DNA of 64,000 nucleotides from an uncultured Candidatus Binatia bacterium (GTDB lineage: Bacteria > Desulfobacterota > Binatia > Bin18): assembly GCA_958296235.1 (NCBI GenBank), contig OY282457.1, positions 2,971,338 through 3,035,337 on the forward strand. Reading direction: 5' to 3'. How positions within the stretch are numbered: position 1 is the first letter of the stretch; each line of letters begins with the position of its first letter. This document shows positions 48,998 through 57,695 of this stretch, piece by piece. The position numbers and the translations under genes were made by a program. The notes beneath the pieces were generated by a model, which was not told the origin of the DNA, searched no databases, and saw nothing but the letters and a program-made list of their open reading frames with translations.

Positions 48998-49954
48998 CTA
49001 TCCGGCATACACCCCCATCAACTGCTCCGCGGTCTGCCTTAATTCCTGGCGCAAGCTGTCCGGCTCCAACACCTCTGCTTCCGCGCCCCACTGCAACACC
49101 CACCAGCCGACTTCGCGGGGTTCGCTGACCTCGACCTGAAACAGCAGACTGCCGTCCTGTTCCTCGGTAAGCCTCTGCGAGTGATGCCAGCAGGCTTCAC
49201 GAATGAACGGCGCAATGCGTTTGGCAAAACGGACCCGCACCCGCTGTACCTCGTCTCCAACAAATACGCTGAAGGCGTGCTGATGACGCTGGGCAAAATT
49301 GTATTCAGGCCGACGGGTGAAGCGAATGGGCCTCGGCTGCACCTCGGTAATACGATTGACCCGGAAGACGAGGGCCTTGCCGGCTTTGGGGCTGTGGGCA
49401 TCAAGGTAGAGCGCCCGACGTTTGAAGTAGATTTGGTACGGATTGAGCGTATGCGTCTTGGCTGTCCCATCGCTCGGGCGGGTATAGGCAATCGTTACCT
49501 GGCGGTTGTCACGGACCGCGCGGGTGAGAGCTTCCAGAATGTCTCGCTGGCAGCCAAAGCCTTCTCTAAGCACCGTCTCGTTCAGGCATGTATTAAGGAG
49601 TTCTCGCTGCTCGCCCTGGGCGTTGGCAATCAGCTTTTTGATGGCTTCCAAGGCGTCATAGGTCAACACAAAATCTCCCGCGGCCGAGAGCTGCCGAACC
49701 GCCAGGGTCAAGGCCAGCATCTCGGTCATGCTCAGGTCGTACACCGGCAGGTAGGGCTCTTCCTGAATAACGAAGCGGTTTTGTTGCCGGGAGTAGGCGT
49801 AGAAAAAGCCTATTTTTTCCAGGGCCTTCTTATCGCGGTAGTACTGAGCTTTGCCGATGCCAAGCGCGTTCCATAATACTTGTGGAGATTGGTAGGGTTC
49901 GGTTTTGACTTTGGTGGCGTGCAGCAATAAACGGCCAAGTTTGTTTGTGTTCAT
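48998..49954 (-). CDS. WYL-domain transcriptional regulator
   Basis: 318 residues from the ATG at 49954. The N-terminal winged helix-turn-helix comprises LLHATKVKTEPYQSPQVLWN, ALGIGKAQYYRDKKALEKIG and FFYAYSRQQNRFVI. The WYL domain has VTIAYTRPSDGTAKTHTLNP and YQIYFKRRALYLDAHSPKAG, with the ligand-binding Tyr/Arg residues and a C-terminal WCX-like extension. WYL proteins often sit next to CRISPR-Cas loci; the Synechocystis type I-D locus is repressed by the WYL protein Sll7009. This gene is a good candidate regulator of the cas operon it follows in the same direction. Confidence 0.88.
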   Translation of the reverse strand: MNTNKLGRLLLHATKVKTEPYQSPQVLWNALGIGKAQYYRDKKALEKIGFFYAYSRQQNRFVIQEEPYLPVYDLSMTEMLALTLAVRQLSAAGDFVLTYDALEAIKKLIANAQGEQRELLNTCLNETVLREGFGCQRDILEALTRAVRDNRQVTIAYTRPSDGTAKTHTLNPYQIYFKRRALYLDAHSPKAGKALVFRVNRITEVQPRPIRFTRRPEYNFAQRHQHAFSVFVGDEVQRVRVRFAKRIAPFIREACWHHSQRLTEEQDGSLLFQVEVSEPREVGWWVLQWGAEAEVLEPDSLRQELRQTAEQLMGVYAG

Positions 49955-50477
49955 TGCCCGCAATGGTAGGCAGAGGGGGAAACTCGGTCAATGAAAAAGA
50001 AGGGACTCAGAAGGGGAAAATGACGCTCAGTCTCAGGCTGAGGAGACTGAGACTCGAAAAAAAGAGACGAGCGTGATGACGATGAACGCTGGCGCGTTTC
50101 ACGCTGGGTTGTAGCTTCTCGTCCCCCTCACCCTGGCCCTCTCCCTCCAGACGTGTGATGCACATTGTGTCGCCGGTCCCCCGGGCGGTCCGTCGGCCCC
50201 CTCACCCGGCCCTTCGACAGGCTCAGGGCCACCCTCTCCCTCCAGGGGAGAGGGAAAGAAAGGAGCCCCTCTCCCGCTGGGAGAGGGGGTGGGGTGAGGG
50301 CGAAACAGCGCCCTGGGCCGCTGAACAACTTAATTTGCATCATACGTTCCAGGGGAGAGGGGAGAAGTAACTGGCGGCCGGCCAGCAGGCTGGTCAACGC
50401 CTTCTCCCTCCAGGGGAGAGGGGGAGAAGAGCCCTCACCCTGGCCCTCATTGGGGCTGCACAGAATGGTGAAACGCG
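49955..50477. other. Repeat-filled intergenic region right of the CRISPR-Cas island
   Basis: Contains several CCCTCTCCC/GGGAGAGGG hairpin units between 50120 and 50440, including the right copy of the island-flanking repeat (50163-50259), and a CTGAGACT direct repeat with a dyad around 50030-50055. No gene is seen. Confidence 0.6.
50163..50259 (-). repeat. 97-bp repeat flanking the CRISPR-Cas island, right copy (inverted)
   Basis: Reverse complement of 34432-34529, from CATTGTGTCGCCGG to CAGGGGAGAGGGAAAGA, with one indel and about three substitutions. The two copies face each other 15.6 kb apart and enclose array, cas genes, UPF0175/PIN pair and WYL gene. Confidence 0.75.
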
Positions 50478-50828
50478 CTAGGCGGCAGCAAATTCCCTTA
50501 CTTTTGGTTCGATAACCTGAAAACGAAAGGCCTTCTCGTCAAGGCAGGTCAGCAGACATTTGAGGGGCTCGCGCGTCAGGAGCTTTACCACCTCGGTCTG
50601 CCACTGAGAAGGGAACTGTTTGAGGGTGTCGAACGAAAGTTCGGGTTGTTCCAGTAGTTGAGAATAAGAAAGCAACATGAGACGCACGGGAGTTCTATGA
50701 TTGGCATCGGTCCAGAGAGTGACATTAGGGTGCAATTCAATACCTCCTTGAGGCTTTTCGCCGGTAAGCCGAAAATCCACGTCAAGAATGTCTCCTTCCA
50801 TGTCATACACGATTCTAATTGATCCCAT
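50478..50828 (-). CDS. DUF2283-like small protein
   Basis: 116 residues; ATG at 50828 with CGGAG about 9 bp upstream. The N-terminus IRIVYDMEGDILDVDFRLTG matches the start of DUF2283 proteins ('Y D..GD.L.V.F'), small beta-rich proteins of unknown function common near toxin-antitoxin genes. The remainder (LLSYSQLLEQPELSFDTLKQ) is helical. Isolated gene just outside the CRISPR-flanking repeat. Confidence 0.6.
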   Translation of the reverse strand: MGSIRIVYDMEGDILDVDFRLTGEKPQGGIELHPNVTLWTDANHRTPVRLMLLSYSQLLEQPELSFDTLKQFPSQWQTEVVKLLTREPLKCLLTCLDEKAFRFQVIEPKVREFAAA

Positions 50829-50955
50829 GACTAGCTCCGTGAGACCTGATAGGCCGTCAAAACAAAATTGTTTGTCCGTTCGGTTCCTTGTTGATCGGTG
50901 CGTCGAGAGAATTTTACGACAACAATAATATGGGCAATCCTGAGTGTGTAAGACC

Positions 50956-53253
50956 CTACCGCATGGCCACGGCCTGGACCTGTTTGTAATCGGTCAAGCC
51001 TTGCAGGCATTTCAGTACGCCGTCCTGCATGAGTGTGGTCAGACCCTGACGACGGGCGGTGATGAGCAGGTCGGTGGCCGGGGCGCGGGTGAGAATCAGG
51101 CTTTTGATCTCAGCGGTGACGACGAGCAGCTCGTGTAAGGCCACCCGGCCTTTATAGCCGGTCCGCCGACACGCCTGACAGCCGGAACCGCGGACCAACC
51201 GGAAGTCAGCGTCATAGGGGATATTGAGCCGGGCAAACGCCTCCTCGCCATAGGCGTACGCCAGGCTCTCATACTCTTCTCTGGACGGATGGTAGGACTC
51301 TTTGCAGCCAGCGCACACCGTCCGGGCGAGCCGCTGAGCCAACACGCCAAGCAGGGCATCTGCAAAATTAAAGGGATCAAGCTGCATTTCGAGTAGCCGG
51401 GTGATGGTCTCGGCGGCGCTGTTGGTATGCAGCGTGCTCAACACCAGATGGCCGGTCAGGGAGGCCTGTATGCTGATGCCGGCCGTCTCCGGGTCACGAA
51501 TTTCACCGACCATGATAATGTCGGGGTCGGCGCGCAGAAAAGAGCGCAGGGCTGCGGCAAAGTCGAACCCGATCTTGGGATTCACATGGACCTGACGCAG
51601 ACCGGCCTGAGAGATTTCCACCGGGTCTTCCGCGGTCCAAATCTTTTTTTCCGGGGTATTCAAGGAGTCGAGCGCGGCGTGCAGGGTGGTGGTCTTGCCC
51701 GACCCTGTCGGTCCTACGCACAGCAGCATGCCGTAGGGTTTGCGTAAAAGTTGGCTAAACGCCTGGAGATTGTCGGCCGACATCTTGAGCTGGGCCAAGG
51801 GCAGCGGCTCATGGGCGGTCAGCAGGCGCAGCACGACGTCCTCATTGCCTGTGCCCGCGGTGGGGATGGTGGCAACGCGCAGCTCAATATCGCGCTGGTC
51901 CAGGCGAAATTTGATCTTGCCGTCCTGCGGTTTGCGCCGTTCGGCAATATCAAGCTGGGCGAGCACCTTAATGCGCGAGGTCATGGCCCGCCGGTTGCGC
52001 GCGGGAACGCGCAGGTGGGTGTAACAGCTCCCGTCTTCGCGAAAGCGGACCAGGGTCTCCTGCCGTTCGCCCTGCGGTTCGATATGGATATCCGACGCCC
52101 CGGCCTTATAGGCGTCGATAATGACCTGATTGACCAGGCGGACAATGGCGCTGTCATTCTCATCTGCTTCGGCTTCCGGGCCAGTGTCTGCATCGTCCTG
52201 GTCTTCGGCCACGAGTTGACCCAGGATGGCCGTGCGGGAGGCATCGGAAGCCAGGTTCGTGCTGACCAGTCCAACCAGCTTGCCAATGTCCTCCCGCAGG
52301 CCGACGACGTAGGTGATCTTTTTGCCGGGGAAGAGCCGTCGCATGTCCTGCTGTTTCTGAAAATCCCGCGGGTCGTCGGTGAGGACTTCGACAACAGTGT
52401 CCGTGGCTCGGAGCGGTAGCCAGTAATTCGCCTGGAGATAACTCGGATTGATGCCCTGGAGGAGGTCGGGGGCAATATCGAGGTCCTGGCCCGCGTCCAG
52501 AAACGGACACTGGTAGAAGGCGCTCAGGGCCTGGCCGACCTCGCGTTTGGGCACCCCAAACCGCTCAATCAAAATTGACTCAATCGGCATCTTTGTGGCG
52601 CGCGCCGCGGCTCTGGCCTCGCCAAGCTGTTGCGGGGTGATGTGCTGGGCGGTGAGCAGGGCGTCGAACTTGGTCTGGCGGGCGGCGAGTTGGTATTGAT
52701 TGTGGAGTGCAATGCCGAGAGTTGCCGCGATTTCCCGGACCTTTTCCTGGTCCGCGGCTGTAAACCGGGCACTCCCTTTTTTGTTGATGAGCTGGATCAC
52801 GCCGGTCAGGGTGTCGGTCGTGTCGCAAATGGGAACGGTTAAGAGCTGCCTGGTGCGGATACCCGTTTTCTTGTCCCAGGAGCGATCAAAAGAAAGGGAA
52901 GGGCTGAGGCGGCGTAACTCGGCCGCGTCATAGGCATCGGCGATATTCACCGCCTGTTTGTGTTGCGCCACATAGCCGGCAATGCTGCGATGCTCGATCG
53001 GCACGCGGATTTCGTGAATCTGATCAATATCGAGAAAGCGAGAGTACAACTCGTCTTTGGCTCGGTCCACGGCATACAGGGTGAGATGTTCGGCCTCAAA
53101 CAGGCTCAGGATGTCGCGGCTGAGCGAGACCAGAAGTTCATCAAGATTCGCGGCGGCATGGATGCGATTGGTGACGGTTTTCACCCGCTCGGCATGATCG
53201 ATTCGGGCCTGGAGGGTGGACAGGCTACGCACGGGCGTGGATGGCTGTGACAT
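50956..53253 (-). CDS. GspE/PilB-type secretion or pilus ATPase with N-terminal GAF domain
   Basis: 765 residues from the ATG at 53253; a start at 53340 would overlap the divergent ligase gene. Residues about 20-190 form a GAF domain (LSLFEAEHLTLYAVDRAKDE, LLTVPICDTTDTLTGVIQLI). An MshEN-type domain follows (ITPQQLGEARAAARATKMPI), then the AAA+ motor with CVGPTGSGKTTTLHAALD (Walker A), IIMVGEIRDPETA (Walker B), GHLVLSTLHTNSAAE (His box) and a C-terminal zinc site (CAGC, CQAC). Such ATPases power type IV pilus assembly or type II secretion. The GAF fusion suggests control by a small ligand such as a cyclic nucleotide. No other pilus or secretion gene is near. Confidence 0.87.
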   Translation of the reverse strand: MSQPSTPVRSLSTLQARIDHAERVKTVTNRIHAAANLDELLVSLSRDILSLFEAEHLTLYAVDRAKDELYSRFLDIDQIHEIRVPIEHRSIAGYVAQHKQAVNIADAYDAAELRRLSPSLSFDRSWDKKTGIRTRQLLTVPICDTTDTLTGVIQLINKKGSARFTAADQEKVREIAATLGIALHNQYQLAARQTKFDALLTAQHITPQQLGEARAAARATKMPIESILIERFGVPKREVGQALSAFYQCPFLDAGQDLDIAPDLLQGINPSYLQANYWLPLRATDTVVEVLTDDPRDFQKQQDMRRLFPGKKITYVVGLREDIGKLVGLVSTNLASDASRTAILGQLVAEDQDDADTGPEAEADENDSAIVRLVNQVIIDAYKAGASDIHIEPQGERQETLVRFREDGSCYTHLRVPARNRRAMTSRIKVLAQLDIAERRKPQDGKIKFRLDQRDIELRVATIPTAGTGNEDVVLRLLTAHEPLPLAQLKMSADNLQAFSQLLRKPYGMLLCVGPTGSGKTTTLHAALDSLNTPEKKIWTAEDPVEISQAGLRQVHVNPKIGFDFAAALRSFLRADPDIIMVGEIRDPETAGISIQASLTGHLVLSTLHTNSAAETITRLLEMQLDPFNFADALLGVLAQRLARTVCAGCKESYHPSREEYESLAYAYGEEAFARLNIPYDADFRLVRGSGCQACRRTGYKGRVALHELLVVTAEIKSLILTRAPATDLLITARRQGLTTLMQDGVLKCLQGLTDYKQVQAVAMR

Positions 53254-53338
53254 GCCTGATTTTCTAGCGGATTCTGGCCCGGTCGGGTAGCCTTGGCTGC
53301 TTGTTTCCAGCCGAGCAGGTGTGGTACACGGGGCACTC

Positions 53339-54928
53339 ATGAATCTGGCGCGTCATTTCTGGAACCGGCTTTCTCAGGATGCAGACCGCGTGCTGTTTGA
53401 ACATCTCGCGCCGTCGGGAGAAATTACCTGGCGGCAGAGCCGCGGCGCGTTGCTCACGGAGGCTTCGCTGTGGATGGCCGCCTTGCGCGCTGCCGGTATC
53501 CGGCCGGGTGACCGGGTTGCCCTGTCGCTGGGCAAAGCCACCGGTCTGGTCACCGCCCACCTGGCTGTTCTTGGCGTCGGGGCGGGTGTGGTGCCGCTCA
53601 ACCCCGCGCTGTCCGCGGTCGAGACTGAAGCTGTCCTCAGACAGGCCGAAGTCAAACTGGCAATTACGACCTCATCAACGGTCAGCCGCGCGCCGGAGAT
53701 TGTCGCCGCGGTCAACGGCCCGTGGTGGGTCGCGGCCCAGGCGGAAGAGCCGGACGAGGTTCCGCCGCCCACCATAGCCTTAGCCGAGGTCCTGGCCGGC
53801 TATCGGCCTGGCGACGAACCCTCTATTGGCCCGGACGACGCGCTTGCCTTGCTGCTGTTCACCAGCGGTACGACCGGGCAACCCAAAGGCGTTGGGCTGA
53901 CGCACCATAATATTGGCGCCAACCTGCAAGCCTTGTTAGTTGAGACCTGGCAAATGAGCGCCGAGGATCGGCTCTTGCACGCTCTGCCGCCGCATCATCT
54001 GCACGGCTTGGGTCTCGGTCTGTACGGTACGCTGTACGTTGGCAACGCGGCTGTGCTGCTGGACCGCTTCGATCCTCTGGTCGTTCTGACCGCCCTGGCT
54101 CAACATCGCATCAGCGTGTTTATGGGCGTCCCGACCATGTACCACCGTATGACCGAACGCATGGCCGCAGGGGCGAAAGACCCCCCCCTTATAGGGGGGG
54201 GTCTTTCGCCCCTGCGGGTGTTTATCTCCGGCTCTGCGCCGCTCTCGCCGGAGACCTTTCGGCGTTTTGAAGAGCAGTCGGGCTTTCGCATCGTTGAACG
54301 CTACGGCTTGACCGAGACCGCGATCAATACGTCCAACCCGTTAGACGCGGAGCGTCGCCCCGGTACGGTTGGTCTGGCCCTGCCGGGGGTTGAGGTTGGG
54401 ATTTTCGATCCGCACACGCAGCAGCCGCTCTCGCCTGGGGAGACTGGGGAAATCTGGGTGCGCGGTCCGCATGTCTTCAGCGGGTATTGGAACAATCCTG
54501 AAGTCACCGCGGCGGCCTTCTGTGACGACTGGTTCCGTACTGGTGATCTGGGGGTCCTGTCCACAGACGCCTATCTGTCCATTAACGGCCGGATGAAGGA
54601 ACTCATCATTGTGGGTGGAACCAATGTCACGCCGGGTGAGGTCGAAGCCGTATTGGAAACCCAGGCCGGCGTGCGTGAGTGCGCGGTTGCCGGTGTGCCG
54701 GATGCGGATTTGGGCGAAAAAGTCGCGGCCTTCATTGTTCCCCAGGCCGACCAGGCCGCGGCTTCCCTTGAAGCCGACCTGCGCAAACGCGCCGAACAGG
54801 ACCTCGCTCCGTATAAGCGCCCACGCCTGTATCGCTTTCTGGCTGAAATTCCGCGCAACTCCATGGGCAAGGTCGAACGCGGCAAACTCAAGGACCTGGG
54901 AGCCGCGGCCCCGAAACCGGAGGAGTAG
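53339..54928 (+). CDS. AMP-dependent acyl-CoA synthetase (malonyl-CoA synthetase-like) with an internal hairpin insertion
   Basis: 529 residues from the ATG at 53339 (MNLARHFWNRLSQDADRVLF). ANL-superfamily motifs are LLLFTSGTTGQPKGV (P-loop), VERYGLTETAINTSNPLDAE (A5), YLSINGRMKELIIVGGTNV and the C-terminal NSMGKVERGKL (A10 Lys). The overall pattern, including LPPHHLHGLGLGLYGTLYVG, is that of MatB-like malonate/methylmalonate ligases. Codons about 276-293 are a perfect 53-bp palindrome inserted in frame between KD-type loop residues, absent from typical relatives. The gene is followed 5 bp later by an FAH-family gene. Confidence 0.85.
   Translation: MNLARHFWNRLSQDADRVLFEHLAPSGEITWRQSRGALLTEASLWMAALRAAGIRPGDRVALSLGKATGLVTAHLAVLGVGAGVVPLNPALSAVETEAVLRQAEVKLAITTSSTVSRAPEIVAAVNGPWWVAAQAEEPDEVPPPTIALAEVLAGYRPGDEPSIGPDDALALLLFTSGTTGQPKGVGLTHHNIGANLQALLVETWQMSAEDRLLHALPPHHLHGLGLGLYGTLYVGNAAVLLDRFDPLVVLTALAQHRISVFMGVPTMYHRMTERMAAGAKDPPLIGGGLSPLRVFISGSAPLSPETFRRFEEQSGFRIVERYGLTETAINTSNPLDAERRPGTVGLALPGVEVGIFDPHTQQPLSPGETGEIWVRGPHVFSGYWNNPEVTAAAFCDDWFRTGDLGVLSTDAYLSINGRMKELIIVGGTNVTPGEVEAVLETQAGVRECAVAGVPDADLGEKVAAFIVPQADQAAASLEADLRKRAEQDLAPYKRPRLYRFLAEIPRNSMGKVERGKLKDLGAAAPKPEE
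54165..54217. repeat. Perfect 53-bp hairpin inside the acyl-CoA synthetase gene
   Basis: A 25-bp perfect stem (arms beginning CCGCAGGGGCGAAAGA and ending with its complement) with a 3-nt loop, including runs of eight C and eight G. It is read in frame as AGAKDPPLIGGGLSPL. The G/C runs are prone to slippage or sequencing error. Confidence 0.9.
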
Positions 54929-54933
54929 CGCTC

Positions 54934-55785
54934 ATGCAGCTCGTTACCTATGAACGCAACCATCAGCCCAGCACGGGCGTGTTGACTGAGGCCGGCGTTG
55001 TCGATCTCCCCGACGCCTCGCATGGCGCGCTCCCCGGCGACATGCTGGACTTGCTCCAGGGCGGAGCGTCCGCGCTGGCTCTGGCGCAGGAAGCCATCGG
55101 GGCCGGCAGCCCGATTCCCCTGGTTGAGGTCCAGCTCAAAGCTCCCATTGCGAGACCGGGAAAAATCCTCGGCATCGGACTGAACTATGCAGACCATGCC
55201 GCGGAAGGCGGCCGGCAGAAACCGGACTATCCGCTGATTTTTGCCAAGACCGTGCCGGCGACGGTTGGCATGGGCGAGGCGATTCAGCTTCCGCGGGTGA
55301 GTCAAATGGTGGATTTTGAAGGCGAGTTGGCGGTGGTGATCGGCAGCCTGGCCAGAGCCGTTTCCGCCCAGGACGCTCTTGATTACGTTGCCGGTTACAC
55401 GATTTGTAATGATGTGAGCGCGCGCGACTATCAGCGCCGGAGCGGCCATACGCCCGGCAAGTCGTTTGAGACCTTTGCGCCGTTGGGGCCGGCTATTGTC
55501 ACTCGCGAGGCCATTCCCGACCCTCACCGGTTGGACATTCGGACCGTGGTGAGCGGACAGGAAATGCAGCGCTCCAATACGAAACATCTGATTTTTCGGA
55601 TTCCGTATTTGATCGAGTACCTGTCGCATATCTTTCCTCTGGAACCGGGCGATGTGATTACCACCGGAACCCCCTCAGGCGTCGGGGCCTATCGCGAGCC
55701 GCCCCGCTTTCTCAAGGCCGGCGATACAGTCCGAATTGAAGTGGAGAGCATTGGCGTTTTGGAGAATCCGGTAGTGGCCGGCTGA
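54934..55785 (+). CDS. Fumarylacetoacetate hydrolase (FAH) family protein
   Basis: 283 residues; ATG after GGAGGAGTAGCGCTC. The C-terminal FAH domain is complete: KILGIGLNYADHAAEGG, PLIFAKTVPATVGMG, VDFEGELAVVIG (metal-binding Glu residues), YTICNDVSARDYQRR, DVITTGTPSGVGAYR. Members hydrolyse, decarboxylate or isomerise acylpyruvates and 2-hydroxymuconate-type ring-cleavage products. Coupling to the CoA ligase suggests a catabolic route in which a dicarboxylate fragment is activated to its CoA ester. Confidence 0.87.
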   Translation: MQLVTYERNHQPSTGVLTEAGVVDLPDASHGALPGDMLDLLQGGASALALAQEAIGAGSPIPLVEVQLKAPIARPGKILGIGLNYADHAAEGGRQKPDYPLIFAKTVPATVGMGEAIQLPRVSQMVDFEGELAVVIGSLARAVSAQDALDYVAGYTICNDVSARDYQRRSGHTPGKSFETFAPLGPAIVTREAIPDPHRLDIRTVVSGQEMQRSNTKHLIFRIPYLIEYLSHIFPLEPGDVITTGTPSGVGAYREPPRFLKAGDTVRIEVESIGVLENPVVAG

Positions 55786-55865
55786 ACCCGCGGACCGGCG
55801 CTCGTCCTACCCCCTTGCGCTTGCAACCCTGTCCTTACACAAGCACGCAGGTAAGGAAGTGAACG

Positions 55866-57617
55866 ATGGCGGAGCCGCCCGCAGACATCCACCGGGACAT
55901 TCGCTATGAGCCTGATGAGCGTCCCCCGCTCGCGCTTTCCATCGGGCTTGGGCTCCAGTATGCCGTCCTCGCTGTTGCCGGTGTCGTGCTGACACCGGTC
56001 ATGATGATTAAAATTGCGGGCAGTAGTGAAGCCTATCTGTCATGGGCAGTGTTTGCCGCGCTCGTGGTCAGCGGGGTCACCACGGTGATGCAGTCCGTCC
56101 GTATCGGGCACGTTGGCGCGGGCTATATTCTGCTCATGGGCAGTTCCGGTGCCTTCATTGCCGTCTGTGTGTCTGCGCTGGAGCAAGGCGGGCCGGGGCT
56201 GATGGCGAGCCTGATCGTGAGCGCCTCTCTGTTCCAGTTCGTGCTGGCGACCAAGCTGTCATGGTTCCGGCGAATTTTCACGCCAACGGTGGCCGGCACC
56301 GTCCTGATGCTGATTCCGGTGACTATCGGACCGCTCGTCCTGGGTAAGCTGAGCGACGTACCGGAGGGGGTATCACCTGCGGCTGCGCCCGTGACCGCTG
56401 GTGTGACTCTGGTGATCTCGGTTGCGCTGTCGCTCGCCAACTCTGGCGCGTGGCGGCTCTGGGCTCCGATCGTCGGGATAGGCGCGGGCAGTGCGCTTGG
56501 TGGTCTGGTTTTCGGTATCTACGACACCACGCGCATCCTTGAGGCCGACTGGGTCGGTTTACCCGCCGTTGCATGGCCCGGACTCGACCTCAGCTTCGGT
56601 CCGGCCTTCTGGGCACTTTTGCCGGCATTCGTGCTAGTGACGCTCATTGGCGCGCTTGATACGATCGGCGACAGTATTGCGGTCCAACGGGTCTCGTGGC
56701 GCCGGCCGCGTGCCATCGACTTCCGCGCGATTCAGGGCGCGCTCACCGCCGACGGTCTGGGCAATCTGCTCTCCGGTTTCGCCGGCACAGCGCCCAACAC
56801 GACGTACGCGGCGAGTATTTCAGTCGCCGAAATTACCAGAGTGGCGGCCCGTTTTGTTGGCGTGTGTGTGGGCGTCATCTTCGTTGTGCTGGCCTTTCTG
56901 CCGAAGTGTGTTGCTGCTGTGGTTGCCATACCGAGTCAGGTGGTGGCGGCCTACTTCATGTTGATGATGGCCATCTTCTTTGTCATGGGGATGCGCATCC
57001 TCTTTCAGGAAGGGCTCGACTATCGGAAGGGCATCATCGTGGGTCTCGCGTTCTGGGTTGGGAGCGCGTTTCAGCTCGACTGGGTCTTCCCGGAATATTT
57101 TCAGGGGCCGTGGAGCAAATTGCTCGGGAACGGGATGACCGTTGGCGGCTTCACGGTGATATTCCTGACACTGTTCGTGGATCTGACAGGGGCGCGTCGC
57201 CAACGCCTCAAGACCGCCCTGAGCGTTGCGGCCTATCCAAAGATTGACGCCTTCCTGTCCGGGTTCGCCGCCCACCGGGGCTGGAACGAAGAGATGACTG
57301 CTCGACTCCGCGCAGTCGGTGAGGAGACGCTCCTTACCCTTATCCAGCAGAAAGAGAGAGGGACGGCGCACGCTGGACGCCGCCTGCTGCTGACCGCGCA
57401 CGGTGATGGCGAGGCGGCCGACCTGGAGTTCATCGCCGCCGCCGCCGGGGCGAATATCGAGGATCAGCTGGCCCTGCTCAGCGACCGGGCGGCGAGTACG
57501 CCGGTCGAGCAGGAGCTCCCCCTCCGGCTGCTGCGGCATTACGTCTCGTCTGTGCGCCACCAGCAATTTCACGATACCGACGTAGTTACGGTCCGTGTGG
57601 AGTCGGCTGCCTCTTGA
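55866..57617 (+). CDS. NCS2-family purine/pyrimidine permease with a cytosolic C-terminal extension
   Basis: 583 residues, about 430 of them a multi-spanning NAT/NCS2 transporter (LSIGLGLQYAVLAVAGVVLT, MGSSGAFIAVCVSALEQGG, GFAGTAPNTTYAASISVAEI which corresponds to the NAT signature region). The last about 150 residues are soluble and read RRLLLTAHGDGEAADLEFIA, then RLLRHYVSSVRHQQFHDTDV, a domain not found in standard UraA/XanQ proteins. It could regulate transport. Substrate is probably xanthine, urate or uracil. ATG at 55866 with GGAAG upstream; no purine-catabolism genes adjoin. Confidence 0.82.
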   Translation: MAEPPADIHRDIRYEPDERPPLALSIGLGLQYAVLAVAGVVLTPVMMIKIAGSSEAYLSWAVFAALVVSGVTTVMQSVRIGHVGAGYILLMGSSGAFIAVCVSALEQGGPGLMASLIVSASLFQFVLATKLSWFRRIFTPTVAGTVLMLIPVTIGPLVLGKLSDVPEGVSPAAAPVTAGVTLVISVALSLANSGAWRLWAPIVGIGAGSALGGLVFGIYDTTRILEADWVGLPAVAWPGLDLSFGPAFWALLPAFVLVTLIGALDTIGDSIAVQRVSWRRPRAIDFRAIQGALTADGLGNLLSGFAGTAPNTTYAASISVAEITRVAARFVGVCVGVIFVVLAFLPKCVAAVVAIPSQVVAAYFMLMMAIFFVMGMRILFQEGLDYRKGIIVGLAFWVGSAFQLDWVFPEYFQGPWSKLLGNGMTVGGFTVIFLTLFVDLTGARRQRLKTALSVAAYPKIDAFLSGFAAHRGWNEEMTARLRAVGEETLLTLIQQKERGTAHAGRRLLLTAHGDGEAADLEFIAAAAGANIEDQLALLSDRAASTPVEQELPLRLLRHYVSSVRHQQFHDTDVVTVRVESAAS

Positions 57618-57695
57618 TGAGCGGACCCGCTCGACGCAGGGCTCCTTACCCTGCGTCTTCCTGACGCTGCGCTCCGTCCCTGCTATAGTCAGGGG

